A stretch of DNA of 64,000 bases from Cerrena zonata (Eukaryota; Basidiomycota; Agaricomycetes; Polyporales; Cerrenaceae), in contig JASBNA010000015.1 of the NCBI GenBank assembly GCA_038087015.1, positions 372,001-436,000 of the forward strand, given 5' to 3'. Position numbers and translations under genes: made by a program. A model generated the notes under the pieces. The model did not search any database. It was not told the origin of the DNA and saw nothing but the letters and a program-made list of their open reading frames with translations. This document shows positions 9,744 to 19,677 of the stretch, piece by piece. Position 1 is the stretch's first letter. Each line of letters opens with the position of its first letter.

Positions 9744-9753
9744 GCGATGAGAT
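9744..9753 (+). promoter_or_regulatory. PAC-box-like GCGATGAGAT with no ribosome-biogenesis gene beside it
   Basis: GCGATGAGAT is the full PAC consensus, normally found before ribosome-biogenesis genes, and a poly-A/T tract lies about 30 bp away. The neighbours are a permease and a mitochondrial peptidase, so this copy is an orphan or a chance match. Confidence 0.35.
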
Positions 9754-9991
9754 TCTTCCGGGTTTCTTTTTCTGCTGCCAAAAAAAAAAATTTTCTGCTA
9801 TTTTTCCACTCAAACGACTGAGTTGTTCCTGTGGATTCGCCATTTCGGCCAGGTTGCACGACAGTTTTGGGAATTCTATAAGGCATTTAGTTTTGGCTTT
9901 TGGCGGAACAGGAGTTTTGGCAGATGAACATGATTCGATTTTGGGATGATTTGTTCCACAAAGTGTATAGATAGATGTATTGTGTATTAAC

Positions 9992-9999
9992 TATTTACA
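9992..9999 (-). promoter_or_regulatory. Puf3-type UGUAAAUA element in the OCT1 3' UTR
   Basis: The minus-strand TGTAAATA lies 84 nt past the OCT1 stop, within the expected 3' UTR of this mitochondrial peptidase gene. Confidence 0.55.
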
Positions 10000-10082
10000 A
10001 GGGGATAATAAGTTAGTTGATAAAGCAGGGCAAATTTAGTTTGATTTGTTTTTTAAACTTGATTAGCAGCCAAGCTACTAGA

Positions 10083-12431
10083 TTAAACATTTTCACCAAT
10101 GGTGATCATGGCATTGGAATCACCTTTGGAGATTGAAGGATCGTTGAGGGCATCAGCCAAACAATCCCAAGGGTCTTTGGTACCACCCCACTTCAAAATA
10201 CTTTCTTTATATTTCAAACCGGCATTTTGACACCAAGGATCAGTTGCGAAAAGGGTACTCCAAACTTTATCAGCAATGGCCCGATCTAATAGGTAAGAAT
10301 AGTAAACTGCACCATAACTGAATAGATGGGGGAATTTACCATGCCAAGTGGACCATTGATCAGCAAAAACTTGTAAATTTTTTTCAACTTGATGATAAAC
10401 TGATGTTGAATCGAATTTATCAAACAGTTGATGATTTAAAAAGTCCACAACTTGTTCACCGTGTAATACTTGATCCAACATGGCCATTTTACTTTGCATG
10501 TAGGTTTCACATTGATCTAAAATGATACGATGGTTTTGGTATTGATTTAATAAATCAATTGGAAGATGTTCACCCAGTTCATAATGTTTAGCAATTTTAC
10601 ATAAGACTCTTGGGTCTTTACTGAAGAATTCCATTAAAACTGAAGGTAATTCAACAAAGTCGGTCAGACATCTTGTACCAGATAAGTTATGTAAATTGGT
10701 TGAACCAATCATCGAATGCATTGCATGACCCATTTCGTGGAAAATGGTATCTACTTGGTCTAATGAAAGTAAGGTTGGTGTGGTACGATCAACACCAGCA
10801 AACCTACCAATGCTAAGTTGTTGAGGTTTAGCAAAATTACAAACCAACGAAATAACTGGTAATTGTTTTTCGTTATTTGAGTCGACATGAACCAAATTTT
10901 TCATTTTTTCTAATTTTTCATTCGAATCAGTTTGATAAGGATCAAGTAATCTGGAACAAGTGATTGTAAAATGTGAAGGTAATACTTTTGCAGACCAGAA
11001 ATCTAAATAAAGATAACCCATTTCTTTATTAGTTGACTTATTGAACACTTCAATTTTTCTGACTTGGTTATGATCCCAAGTTTCTCCTCTAGAAGTTGGA
11101 ATTGGTTTTAATTCAATGTTATATATTTTTTGAAATAATTGATTTAAACCATTTATAATGGTACCAACAGATAAATATTTCGAGATATCGGGTAAAGTTG
11201 ATAAGTTCTGATTAGTTTTCGATTGTAATTTAGCTAATAAGAAGTCGCGATCCCAAGGTTTTATATTATTGAAAATTTCATTTGAATCATTACAGGTTTT
11301 ATCATATTTCAATTCATATAATTTTTTAATTTCGTCAATAACCCCGCCATTTTTATTTTTCAAATTTTTTTGTAAGTTTTGTAAGAAACTTATAACATTT
11401 TCAGGAGTCTTTGACATTTTATGTTCTAATTGGTAATGGGCAAAAGACTTATAACCCAACATTTTAGCTAGAGTAGCTCTATATTTCAAAAATGAATTTA
11501 AAGTTGAAATTTGATCGTTGGATGAATTATGTAAAGCAATCCAAAGTCTTGATCTTATGGATTCATTTGAGCATGTAAATAAGATTGAATAAGGTAAATG
11601 ACCGGTTAAAGGAATATAAATTTTATTTGAATTTTTAGTTTTTGGTAAATTTGACTGAATTTTATTAATTTCATATTTTAAATTTGTTTCTTTAATTGAA
11701 TTAAATTCTTCAATGGATAATTCACACCAATAACTTTCTAAATTATGTAATTCATTATTAAAGTGGGATCCTAATAAGGATATTTCTTGAGTAATTGCGA
11801 CAAAATTTGATCTTGTTGTTGGATCCATATGAATACCACTTCTTTCGAAATCTTCTTTTAGATATTCACCAACTTTAATCTCTTCCAGAGAGAGTTGATC
11901 AATTAATGATTGATCATTTAAAACATCTTTCAAATTTTGATATAATTCAACATTGGTATTTAATTGATTCATATATTCAAACATAATTTCATGAGTTTGT
12001 TGAGCAGCATTTATCCATTTTTGACTTGGGTGTGCTACTCTAATAAACTCTGCCACATCAATCACTCGACACAAAATATCACTTAATTCATCTAATTTAC
12101 TAATATAAGATAATTTTCCTTGTTGATTAAGATGAAATTGAGAATTCATTGATTCAACCAAATTTTTAGCTTCAATCAACGATTTTTTCGAGAATTCAAT
12201 GAGCCCATTAGGTGTAGTCAAATGATTGTTCTTGAATAATCCAACCTGAGGAGTTGTTCTGAAAAGTGGTTTGGAATGTAATGTTTTATTGAATTCAATA
12301 AAATATTTCTGATCATCAAATATCTTTGCTAAATGATCGTTGCACTTGCGAGAAGACCCCGAGAAGTATCTGGCCCCACTTTGCTTCGTTATTAGACTCA
12401 ACTCACGCTTCAAATACGTGCGAGACATCAT
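10083..12431 (-). CDS. OCT1: Mitochondrial intermediate peptidase (M3 family metalloprotease)
   Basis: Removes an octapeptide from imported precursors after the matrix processing peptidase has cut. The zinc site HEMGHAMHS (HEXXH) sits near residue 565, followed by the third ligand region LPSVLMEFFSKDPRVL. These are the thimet-oligopeptidase hallmarks. The N-terminus is basic and Ser-rich (MMSRTYLKRELSLITKQSG, then YFSGSSRK), as for a matrix presequence. The 782-residue length matches Oct1 (about 770-800), longer than the cytosolic relative Prd1. Two adjacent in-frame ATGs (12431 and 12428) could start it. The gene is divergent from PKH across 1.3 kb and carries a Puf3-type element in its 3' flank. 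Confidence 0.94.
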   Translation of the reverse strand: MMSRTYLKRELSLITKQSGARYFSGSSRKCNDHLAKIFDDQKYFIEFNKTLHSKPLFRTTPQVGLFKNNHLTTPNGLIEFSKKSLIEAKNLVESMNSQFHLNQQGKLSYISKLDELSDILCRVIDVAEFIRVAHPSQKWINAAQQTHEIMFEYMNQLNTNVELYQNLKDVLNDQSLIDQLSLEEIKVGEYLKEDFERSGIHMDPTTRSNFVAITQEISLLGSHFNNELHNLESYWCELSIEEFNSIKETNLKYEINKIQSNLPKTKNSNKIYIPLTGHLPYSILFTCSNESIRSRLWIALHNSSNDQISTLNSFLKYRATLAKMLGYKSFAHYQLEHKMSKTPENVISFLQNLQKNLKNKNGGVIDEIKKLYELKYDKTCNDSNEIFNNIKPWDRDFLLAKLQSKTNQNLSTLPDISKYLSVGTIINGLNQLFQKIYNIELKPIPTSRGETWDHNQVRKIEVFNKSTNKEMGYLYLDFWSAKVLPSHFTITCSRLLDPYQTDSNEKLEKMKNLVHVDSNNEKQLPVISLVCNFAKPQQLSIGRFAGVDRTTPTLLSLDQVDTIFHEMGHAMHSMIGSTNLHNLSGTRCLTDFVELPSVLMEFFSKDPRVLCKIAKHYELGEHLPIDLLNQYQNHRIILDQCETYMQSKMAMLDQVLHGEQVVDFLNHQLFDKFDSTSVYHQVEKNLQVFADQWSTWHGKFPHLFSYGAVYYSYLLDRAIADKVWSTLFATDPWCQNAGLKYKESILKWGGTKDPWDCLADALNDPSISKGDSNAMITIGENV

Positions 12432-13753
12432 TTTGAGTCTATTATCAGTAAAATAACCCCAGTATTAAAATTTTCAGTTAATTTTTCAGTATTTCCAGTC
12501 GAGTATTTTTCACGCACTTTACACCAAAACATAATATCATCAACTTACAACTAGTATCAGGTGTATATTTCAGCTGAACTGGTGAAATTCTATCAAGCTT
12601 ACTCTTATCTAATCGATGCCTGACCTGGCTTTAGAGTTACAGACTCTTCCAAAAGCTCAAAACAGGTAAGCTCATCCTCGTATACTTTTTCGTATACTTT
12701 TCCGGTAAAATTAAAGGATTCCCGGGTTAACCCAAGACAAGCTCGGACAGTGACAAGTCCTCTTGCTCTCCAGAGCTTGCCTGGCTAACACCACCTCCTC
12801 ACTGCTAACAATAATAATTCTACCACTTTTCTAACATAACTCCACTAGCTCTAATTCAAACTCCGCAAACTCTAGCTTTACAAACTCTAGCTCAGCAAAC
12901 TCTAGCTCAGCAAACTCTAACCCTACAAACTCTAACCCTACAAACTCTAACCCTACCAGTGTAACCTCTAGAACCTGTGGCCTATGCAACCTATGTAACC
13001 CATGCAACTCATGTAACCTATACAACTCTGGTACGTCTATGTAACTAGTGTAGCTGTTTCTCAGTACTATGCTAAATATACATTCCACCAATTCCGTCAA
13101 TATGTCAAATTGCACCCTGACATCGGTTGACAGCTTATACCGTCTGCTGGGAGGGTACGGGGGTATGACGTAAAGCATTCACAAACACGCCATCCCATCA
13201 CCAGGTTAATACAAAGCTCACAATGTACTCTCGTGTAGCCCGAGTCGATAAGCTGTAGCACTGGCAACAAGATAATAGAAACCTTGGTCCCTTCATCTGA
13301 ACGTTGAGTCACTTGTTTGGCCTTTGCTTCTTGTTAAACCCCTGCCATCGGAATACCTGGTCTCAATTGAGAAGCCACAAGACAAACACTACACTAAACA
13401 CTACACTAACACCAAGTCTAACACTAACACTAACACCAAGACTCCAATTGGGTATTCAAAGAAGAGAAAACACTAACAAAAGTTGAAAAAAAAAAAAAAA
13501 CTTTAACAAAAACACTAACAAAACAAAAAAAAAACTGAGAACGCTAACAAAACAAAAAAAAAAAACAAAAAAAAACCTCAAAACACCCAAAGCACTCAAA
13601 ATACCCAAAAAGACAACACTAAAAAAATGCCTTCTTTCTAATGAGTTGTTATCAAAGCATCTTTAGACCTTTTAGTTTCTGCTTCTTAATCTGTTGTCGC
13701 TGTTAGTTATCTGCTGGTGAATATTCGATCAATTAAGAGTCAGTAAACTTATT
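12432..13753. other. Divergent intergenic region with simple repeats
   Basis: This 1.3-kb region between OCT1 and PKH contains a 15-bp tandem array (12866-12955), a stretch of loosely repeated CCTATGCAA / CCTATGTAA words (about 12968-13025), loose CACTAACAC-type repeats (about 13380-13450), and A-rich tracts to about 13630. Open frames across the repeats are low-complexity and not credible genes. Confidence 0.6.
12866..12955. repeat. Six 15-bp tandem units
   Basis: Units run 12866-12880, 12881-12895, 12896-12910, 12911-12925, 12926-12940 and 12941-12955. All begin CAAACTCTA. The first three end GCTTTA or GCTCAG and the last three end ACCCTA, so the array has two sub-families arranged in blocks, as expected from stepwise duplication. 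Confidence 0.85.
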
Positions 13754-16363
13754 ATGTCCCAACAAACTTATAATTCCACCCCACCACCACCAAAAAGAAG
13801 ATCAGCAAAAGATTATCAATTTGGTGCTACCATTGGAGAAGGATCATATTCGACGGTGTATCTGGCATTGGATATCCATAATAATAAGACGTTTGCTATT
13901 AAGGTGTTGTCGAAAAGACATATAGTTAAAGAGGATAAGATTAAATATGTTAATATTGAAAAAACTACCTTACATAGATTAGGACAACAGCATCCAGGGA
14001 TTGTTCAATTATATTATACATTCCAGGATGAGGCATCCTTGTTTTTTGTCCTTGATTTTGCAGAATATGGAGAGTTGTTGTCGATTATAAGAAAGTTTGG
14101 TTCTCTCAATGAAATTGTATCGAAATTTTATATGTTACAAATCGTTGATGCGGTTAAATTTATCCATCTGAAAGGTATAATACATCGAGATTTGAAACCA
14201 GAGAATATTCTTGTTGGGCATGATTTCCAATTGAAAATAACTGATTTTGGGGCTGCTAAATTATTAGGATCAAATCAGGATTTTATTGATAATGAAAAAA
14301 TTGATTATAATGGGATAACTAATGAAATTTCTCTGGATTTAGATAGGAAAGGTTCCTTTGTTGGTACTGCCGAGTACGTTGCCCCCGAATTATTGAAATT
14401 TAATACTTGTGCTTTTGAATCGGATATCTGGGCTCTAGGTTGTATATTATATCAATTTTTCTATGGAGTTCCTCCTTTTAAAGGTTCAACGGAATATTTA
14501 ACTTTTGAAAAAATCATTAACGTTGATTATTCTTATAAACAAAATCATCCAATGCCAAAAGATGTAATGAATTTAATTGATTCTCTTTTAATCGCTGAAC
14601 CTTCTAAAAGATTAACCATACCTCAAATTCAAAATTCAAATTGGTTTAAAGGTGTTCCTTGGAATGATCAAAATTATATTTGGAATCGCCAAGTTCCTAG
14701 ATTCGAACCTTATATTCCAAATACCAATAATAAACAATCAAATAATATCGTTCCTACAGTCAAATTAGGTTCAGATAGAAATATTAATAAATCAAATTCT
14801 TATCACCAATTACATTCCCAAATCTCAAATAATGAATATAGCTTTATCCCATCATTAAGCTCTAAAAAATCTTATCAACCTGCTACTAAAATCAAAAAGG
14901 CCCCCTTCCCAAATAATAACTCTCCGCCAAAATTAAATTCTCCTTTACCTCGCCAATTCCCCCCAAATCAATTGCCTCCAAATCAATTACCTCCAAATCA
15001 GCTTCAACCTCATTTCCAACCAAATCCTCCAGCTTCTAAATTACAAAATCAAAATTTCCCCTTACATCAACGTCAAAATAGTAATTCTTACTTACAAAAT
15101 TCTCCTCAAAGTAATTATAGTAATAAATCGAATCGCATGACCCCTTCCACTCCTGAATATGATTATAAACAACCTGTTCAAAATCATCCTATTCCTCAAC
15201 AACAACAATTACAGACTTTTCAATCATCTCCAAACAGAAATATCCGCCCAAATAATATGCCACCAATGGCTAGTGCCCCTCCTCCTATCGCTCCACTTAA
15301 TGCACCTCCTAATGCACCTCGTGATGCACCTCCTAATGCACCTCCTAATGCACCTCCTAATGCACCTCCTAATGCACCTCTCAGTGCACCTCTCAGTGCA
15401 CCATTGAACGGCAAGTCATCAACTAGTCAAGCTCCTGTAACAAAAGTTCCTGCATTACCTTCTCAATCTACTGCTGGCAGTAGTAATCCCAAGTCACCAC
15501 CAATAATTGCTAAATCAGGCCTCCAAACCGGTCCCTTGAAATCATCGCCAACAATAAGTGAAAATTGTATCAAATTCAGAGAAATAAGTGCTCTACTTAA
15601 ACCAAATGAAAAAATTTTGAAGATGGATACAATTTTAAAACTGGATTTAAGTAATAAATTAGTTCAAAGGTCAATTGCTCAACCTTTAGATGATTCATTA
15701 ATTGATAAATTAATTAAACAATACTCTTATAACTTGAGAAAATCAGCTGTTCCAGTTATTACAGTGGTGACTAATTTAGCAAGAGTTTTCTTTGTGGATG
15801 GTAATTTAAATGTAATGTTGGTTGATTTAAAAGCAAATCAGGGTGCTGATTATCTGATGTATGATTATGAGTTTGAAAGCGTTGCTGTGGATGATGATCA
15901 TTCAAATGAATCAGAAATTGAAAATGGTGAAGATATTTATGGTTATTTAATTTTAGAACTTATCAAAGAAAATGGTAACTTGATTTTTTTGAAAAGATTA
16001 AGTGAAATGGATAAATTATCACTTAAAAATAACGTTAAGGTAATTGATAAACATAATGAAGAAGTTAAACTAGGTAAAAATCATGGTTGGATTGATTGTC
16101 TTTTAATTGCAAAAGAAATGGTTTCAAAACAATCTTCATCGAATTCAAAAAGTACTCCAGTTAAAAAGTCTTCGTCTTCTTCATCGTCTTCGAAAACAAG
16201 CCTTAATAAGAAAAAATCTGCTTCAAATACAAAATCGTCTACTTCCTCAAAATCAACTTCTTCAAAATCTTATAATCAACAACCAGGTCAAGCTCAATCT
16301 CAACCTCAATCTCAATCTCATAAAAACTTTGCATATGCAGCTGCTGCTGCTGCCCATCGTTAA
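13754..16363 (+). CDS. PKH2: PDK1-like protein kinase (Pkh family)
   Basis: Sphingoid-base-responsive kinase that phosphorylates the activation loops of AGC kinases (Ypk1, Pkc1) at the plasma membrane and eisosomes. The kinase domain is near residues 21-296: GEGSYSTVY (P-loop), AIKVLSKRHI, HRDLKPEN (catalytic loop), ITDFGAAK (DFG) and the activation segment SFVGTAEYVAPELL. The long tail is Asn/Pro/Gln-rich with about seven NAPP-type repeats (15296-15405), then a globular segment near residues 610-790, probably the PH-like domain of the family, then a Ser/Lys-rich tail. An in-frame CTG at 14168 sits where Pkh1 has Ser. I cannot separate PKH1, PKH2 and PKH3 by eye; the symbol is the best guess. 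Confidence 0.85.
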   Translation: MSQQTYNSTPPPPKRRSAKDYQFGATIGEGSYSTVYLALDIHNNKTFAIKVLSKRHIVKEDKIKYVNIEKTTLHRLGQQHPGIVQLYYTFQDEASLFFVLDFAEYGELLSIIRKFGSLNEIVSKFYMLQIVDAVKFIHLKGIIHRDLKPENILVGHDFQLKITDFGAAKLLGSNQDFIDNEKIDYNGITNEISLDLDRKGSFVGTAEYVAPELLKFNTCAFESDIWALGCILYQFFYGVPPFKGSTEYLTFEKIINVDYSYKQNHPMPKDVMNLIDSLLIAEPSKRLTIPQIQNSNWFKGVPWNDQNYIWNRQVPRFEPYIPNTNNKQSNNIVPTVKLGSDRNINKSNSYHQLHSQISNNEYSFIPSLSSKKSYQPATKIKKAPFPNNNSPPKLNSPLPRQFPPNQLPPNQLPPNQLQPHFQPNPPASKLQNQNFPLHQRQNSNSYLQNSPQSNYSNKSNRMTPSTPEYDYKQPVQNHPIPQQQQLQTFQSSPNRNIRPNNMPPMASAPPPIAPLNAPPNAPRDAPPNAPPNAPPNAPPNAPLSAPLSAPLNGKSSTSQAPVTKVPALPSQSTAGSSNPKSPPIIAKSGLQTGPLKSSPTISENCIKFREISALLKPNEKILKMDTILKLDLSNKLVQRSIAQPLDDSLIDKLIKQYSYNLRKSAVPVITVVTNLARVFFVDGNLNVMLVDLKANQGADYLMYDYEFESVAVDDDHSNESEIENGEDIYGYLILELIKENGNLIFLKRLSEMDKLSLKNNVKVIDKHNEEVKLGKNHGWIDCLLIAKEMVSKQSSSNSKSTPVKKSSSSSSSSKTSLNKKKSASNTKSSTSSKSTSSKSYNQQPGQAQSQPQSQSHKNFAYAAAAAAHR
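15296..15405 (+). repeat. 12-bp coding tandem repeat (Asn-Ala-Pro-Pro) in the PKH gene
   Basis: About nine copies of AATGCACCTCCT or close variants encode NAPP, DAPP and SAPL units within the disordered middle of the kinase. The 12-bp unit keeps the frame, so copy-number change would alter only the length of the linker. Confidence 0.8.
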
Positions 16364-16497
16364 AGCTCTTTTTATTTTAACGATATTCTTTTTATTCACT
16401 CTATATTTTAATGTCACTCTTATATAGACCTTCATTATGTATTATACACTTTGTGTTAATGATCTCCACAATTGACAATTACAATATATATTTCGTC

Positions 16498-16505
16498 TAT
16501 GTACA
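16498..16505 (-). promoter_or_regulatory. Puf3-type UGUACAUA element in the MIX23 3' UTR
   Basis: Minus-strand TGTACATA lies 18 nt downstream of the MIX23 stop and fits UGUANAUA. Confidence 0.5.
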
Positions 16506-16523
16506 AGGATACAGTATAAATTA

Positions 16524-17120
16524 CTACCTGAACTTCTGAATATCTTTAGTCCAATCTTTCTGATAACATTTATCATTGAATACTTTTATGGTTTCTTGTC
16601 TTAATATTTGTTCTACACTTTGTTCATTCTTTACCCAATTATCAATCATATCACAGTGGGTAAATTGACTTTCTAGTTGTTGTTGATGACTTTTATACGC
16701 ATATGGATCTGTCCTTAAATCAAATTGCTCCTCAATTGAAGTCTCATTCTCTTGAACATTAGAACTAGGCAAGTTTACTGCCTTAGGAACAGCCTTTCCC
16801 TGACTAGTAGAGTTTCTTAAATTCTTTGAATATTTGAAACAGTAATCAATTAATTCACTTCTAGCTTCCCATTGTGGGAAAATCTTCTTCACTAAATATG
16901 ATTCACAGTCTCTCTGTTTAATCTCATTCAAATGTTGTCTTATCGTATCATCAGTAGCTATTCTTGATAGACGAAGAAAGGCTCTTATTCTACCTGAATC
17001 ATGACAGTATTGAGGTTGAAATAATGCATTGGGGGCAATTGTGACCGATTCAACTGATTCAGAGCTCCCATTGGAGCCTAAGTTTGACATGTCTTGTTCC
17101 TTCTTTTTACTGGTAAACAT
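16524..17120 (-). CDS. MIX23: Mitochondrial intermembrane-space cysteine-motif protein Mix23 (CCDC58 family)
   Basis: A 198-residue protein matching the Mix23/CCDC58 pattern: a helical segment with DDTIRQHLN, the paired cysteines of CESYLVKKIFPQWE and ELIDYCFKYSKNLR, and the C-terminal EQILRQETIKVFNDKC. Mix23 is imported into the intermembrane space by the Mia40 route and supports matrix import when the translocase is weak. The insertion between the conserved halves is Ser/Asn-rich. The ATG at 17120 (MFTSKKKEQDMSNLG) is preferred; MSNLG, 10 codons on, is an alternative. A TTG three codons upstream is not a plausible start. Confidence 0.75.
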   Translation of the reverse strand: MFTSKKKEQDMSNLGSNGSSESVESVTIAPNALFQPQYCHDSGRIRAFLRLSRIATDDTIRQHLNEIKQRDCESYLVKKIFPQWEARSELIDYCFKYSKNLRNSTSQGKAVPKAVNLPSSNVQENETSIEEQFDLRTDPYAYKSHQQQLESQFTHCDMIDNWVKNEQSVEQILRQETIKVFNDKCYQKDWTKDIQKFR

Positions 17121-17377
17121 AATGAGCAATAGCTAATAACCGTGTTGTTTCTTTAAAGAATATTGATAGTAAGCAGTGGCAATAGGAACCCTAGATAGAT
17201 CCTGAAGCGGGATCGGGAACAAAAGCTGACTTGTATGTACGGGTGTACTTTTCAGCTCATTTGACAAAAGAGAAATTTGGTGAATTGACAAGTGAAGGAT
17301 ACTTTGCTCTTTGAATTTTTATGGAAATAGCATTTGATTTCGAAAAAAGCTTACTTTAGAAATCTATAAGTGATATA

Positions 17378-19495
17378 ATGGCTTGGTCGGAATCTGAGGT
17401 CAATTCTTGTGTGGATCAAGTGTTGATTGAATCCATAGATCGATGGTTAGATTACTCAGCAGATGATTCTAGGTATGACCATGATACAACTCTGGCATTT
17501 TTCGTTGTTCGTATGCAATTGTACTCCAAACTTATAGAACAGTTCAGAAAAGAAGAGGTCCAAAAAATCAATGACGGCGCTAACTTGACATTGTTTCGTC
17601 AACTTCCCAAATACATGTTAGGACCTGATCCTAATGAAGATTTTGTTGTTCCCAATACATTAACTACTGATCAAATCTTGGAAAGAGTTCAATCTACCCC
17701 CTCTGAAGAAGTTAACTTGGAGCCTGTTAAATCGGAGTATCCTGGGTTCACTCCTGTATTGAAGGATTTGTTAGCTGATGGGGTTCAATTGTACAATAAT
17801 ATAGTAAATTCCAGTAATGATGAATATAGCCTTGAAAGGTTCATTACCAAGTACTCCCAATATTTGATAACAAAATTTCAGCCCAGTAATGCTGAATTGA
17901 TTGTACCATTCTTGAAACAATTGCAAAATCAATATCCACCATCCAATGACTCTTTTGAAGACTTGAAATCAATTCACTCAATAATCAAATCCCGTTTATT
18001 ATCACAATCCGAATTAGTATCGAAGGATTCCTTGAGACATCAAAACTATAAATCTATCGTTTTGAAGCTTAGAGAACAAGGTAATAATCTTATGCAAAAT
18101 CAAGGTTATGCACAAGCCATTGAAGTTTATACTAAAGCCATTCAATATTGTGATAACTTAGACGATGAAAACATACCTCAATTACTAACAAATAGATCAA
18201 TTGCCTACATGGGTTTATTTTGTTATCCTGAGGCAAGATCAGATTTAAATAGAGCAGTGTCACTTGATCAAACTTTCACTCCAGCATGGACTCAATTAGG
18301 TTACGTACATTTATTTTTAGGAACTAGTCTAACTGCTTTAAAATGTTATTTGGCGGCTCTTCAAACTGCGGTTGGTGACATTTTACCTAAAAGCGTTGAT
18401 CCTAGGAGTTTAAAAACTTTTGAAAAAGAATATCGTCAAAATAAAATGAATACAATCATGCCACAATTTGTTCAGAGAATCATTCAATCAATGATCTTAA
18501 CTGAAAAAAGAGCATATCAACAACGCAAAGACTCTGAAGTGATTAAAAGTACCGTTGCTAATGCTAGAGCCATATTGGCGAGATTGAGATCATACGCTCT
18601 GCAAGAAGACCTTTCTTACTTCACTTATCTTTATGAATATGATGATAATTCATTCCGTACAACTGCATCGCGTGCTAATAGAGCTAGGCCAAATGTTTTA
18701 ACTCCAGATGTTACCCAAGATATAATAGCTAATACTGGTTTCGAAAGTGCATCGACCACTTTACCCGCACCTACCAATCTACAAGCTCCAACCAATCCAC
18801 TCGATACCGCTTTGGATAACGCAGTACCTACTGGAGCTCGTAATGCTGGCAATCCAACTACTGCCAGTACTATATTTTCAATCGGAGGTACTAACTCTAC
18901 AGAGCCCAATAACGCTAATAATAGACGTGGATTGGATTTGGGAAGAACTAATCATGAAGAAAGTAACGAGGCTCGAAATAGCGACCGTAATGATGATAAT
19001 AATGCCCCCAACGTTCGAAATTTACTCAATAATTTTGGTGATATTTTTGAAGGCTCATTAGGTAATCGTTCAGAAGTATTTCCTAATGATCCTCGTCCAG
19101 AAGCAGGTACAGGTATCAATAGACCGGGGACCCCATTCAGAGCCGATTCACCAACGCAAGCTGGGCAACAGTCACAAGCTAATAATAATAATCCTCAACA
19201 AGGAGATCAAATAAGAAATATCATGAGGAACTATTTGCCAAATGGAATCGGACAGATGATAACCCAAGCCCTTGGTTCCGTGGGCGGAGCATCTGGAAAC
19301 ATTAGTATCAATGGCCGAGTATTTGATTTCCAAGGTAATCCAGTTGACCAACCAGGTACAAACTCAGCTGAACAAGAACTGCCAAACGGTCAACATCTGC
19401 AACCACGAACACAAGCAAGCGATCCCGGGAACCAATCCAGAAGAGAGGACAGAGACGACGATGTCGATATGTTCGAATCACCAGATCTTGATTAA
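17378..19495 (+). CDS. TPR-repeat protein, SGT-like architecture, function unassigned
   Basis: The 705-residue protein has an N-terminal helical region, then three TPR units at about residues 230-335 (LREQGNNLMQNQGYAQAIEV, LLTNRSIAYMGLFCYPEARS, PAWTQLGYVHLFLGTSLTAL). The arrangement resembles the co-chaperone Sgt2/SGTA. The C-terminal half is Asn/Gln/Pro-rich and disordered, ending acidic (DDDVDMFESPDLD). Near residue 620 is a short ordered-looking segment, GQMITQALGSVGGASGNI. The N-terminus does not match the Sgt2 dimerisation domain, so I do not give a symbol. It may be a clade-specific Hsp70/Hsp90 co-chaperone. The ATG at 17378 is well placed, with an upstream promoter shared with MIX23. 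Confidence 0.8.
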   Translation: MAWSESEVNSCVDQVLIESIDRWLDYSADDSRYDHDTTLAFFVVRMQLYSKLIEQFRKEEVQKINDGANLTLFRQLPKYMLGPDPNEDFVVPNTLTTDQILERVQSTPSEEVNLEPVKSEYPGFTPVLKDLLADGVQLYNNIVNSSNDEYSLERFITKYSQYLITKFQPSNAELIVPFLKQLQNQYPPSNDSFEDLKSIHSIIKSRLLSQSELVSKDSLRHQNYKSIVLKLREQGNNLMQNQGYAQAIEVYTKAIQYCDNLDDENIPQLLTNRSIAYMGLFCYPEARSDLNRAVSLDQTFTPAWTQLGYVHLFLGTSLTALKCYLAALQTAVGDILPKSVDPRSLKTFEKEYRQNKMNTIMPQFVQRIIQSMILTEKRAYQQRKDSEVIKSTVANARAILARLRSYALQEDLSYFTYLYEYDDNSFRTTASRANRARPNVLTPDVTQDIIANTGFESASTTLPAPTNLQAPTNPLDTALDNAVPTGARNAGNPTTASTIFSIGGTNSTEPNNANNRRGLDLGRTNHEESNEARNSDRNDDNNAPNVRNLLNNFGDIFEGSLGNRSEVFPNDPRPEAGTGINRPGTPFRADSPTQAGQQSQANNNNPQQGDQIRNIMRNYLPNGIGQMITQALGSVGGASGNISINGRVFDFQGNPVDQPGTNSAEQELPNGQHLQPRTQASDPGNQSRREDRDDDVDMFESPDLD

Positions 19496-19552
19496 AACAA
19501 TACTCTAACTTAATACATAGTAACTTTTTTTGCAATTAAAAAGCCTGTAGTG

Positions 19553-19560
19553 CACGTGAC
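19553..19560 (+). promoter_or_regulatory. CACGTGAC, Cbf1-type E-box upstream of DID2
   Basis: CACGTGAC matches the extended Cbf1 site and lies 118 bp before the DID2 ATG. Other bHLH factors (Tye7, Pho4) share the core. Confidence 0.45.
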
Positions 19561-19677
19561 TCTAACTAAAAAAAAAGTACCTGAACAGAAAAATGAGGCA
19601 AACCGTACTTTGATTTCGATAAGACTATTATGGAGAACCCCAAATATTTGTTTTGCTGAAGAAGAAAGGAATATAGT

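Larger units (their letters stand above)
9335..10082. other. Intergenic region, permease promoter and OCT1 3' flank
   Basis: This 748-bp stretch has several poly-A/T runs and GATA-type motifs (GATAAC near 9619, CTTATC at 9633-9638, GATTATC near 9679, GATAA near 10019), consistent with nitrogen control of a permease. It also has a full PAC-box match at 9744-9753. I see no coding frame worth calling. Confidence 0.55.

Noticed and set aside
12911..12955. Telomere-like CTAACCCTA words, possible interstitial telomere
   Set aside because: The period is 15 bp with CAAACT between the words. It is a local tandem repeat, not TTAGGG-type or yeast-type telomere DNA.
12831..13312. Minus-strand ORFs with VGLEF/AELEF repeats
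   Set aside because: They read through the 15-bp array and low-complexity flank, with no conserved motif or domain.
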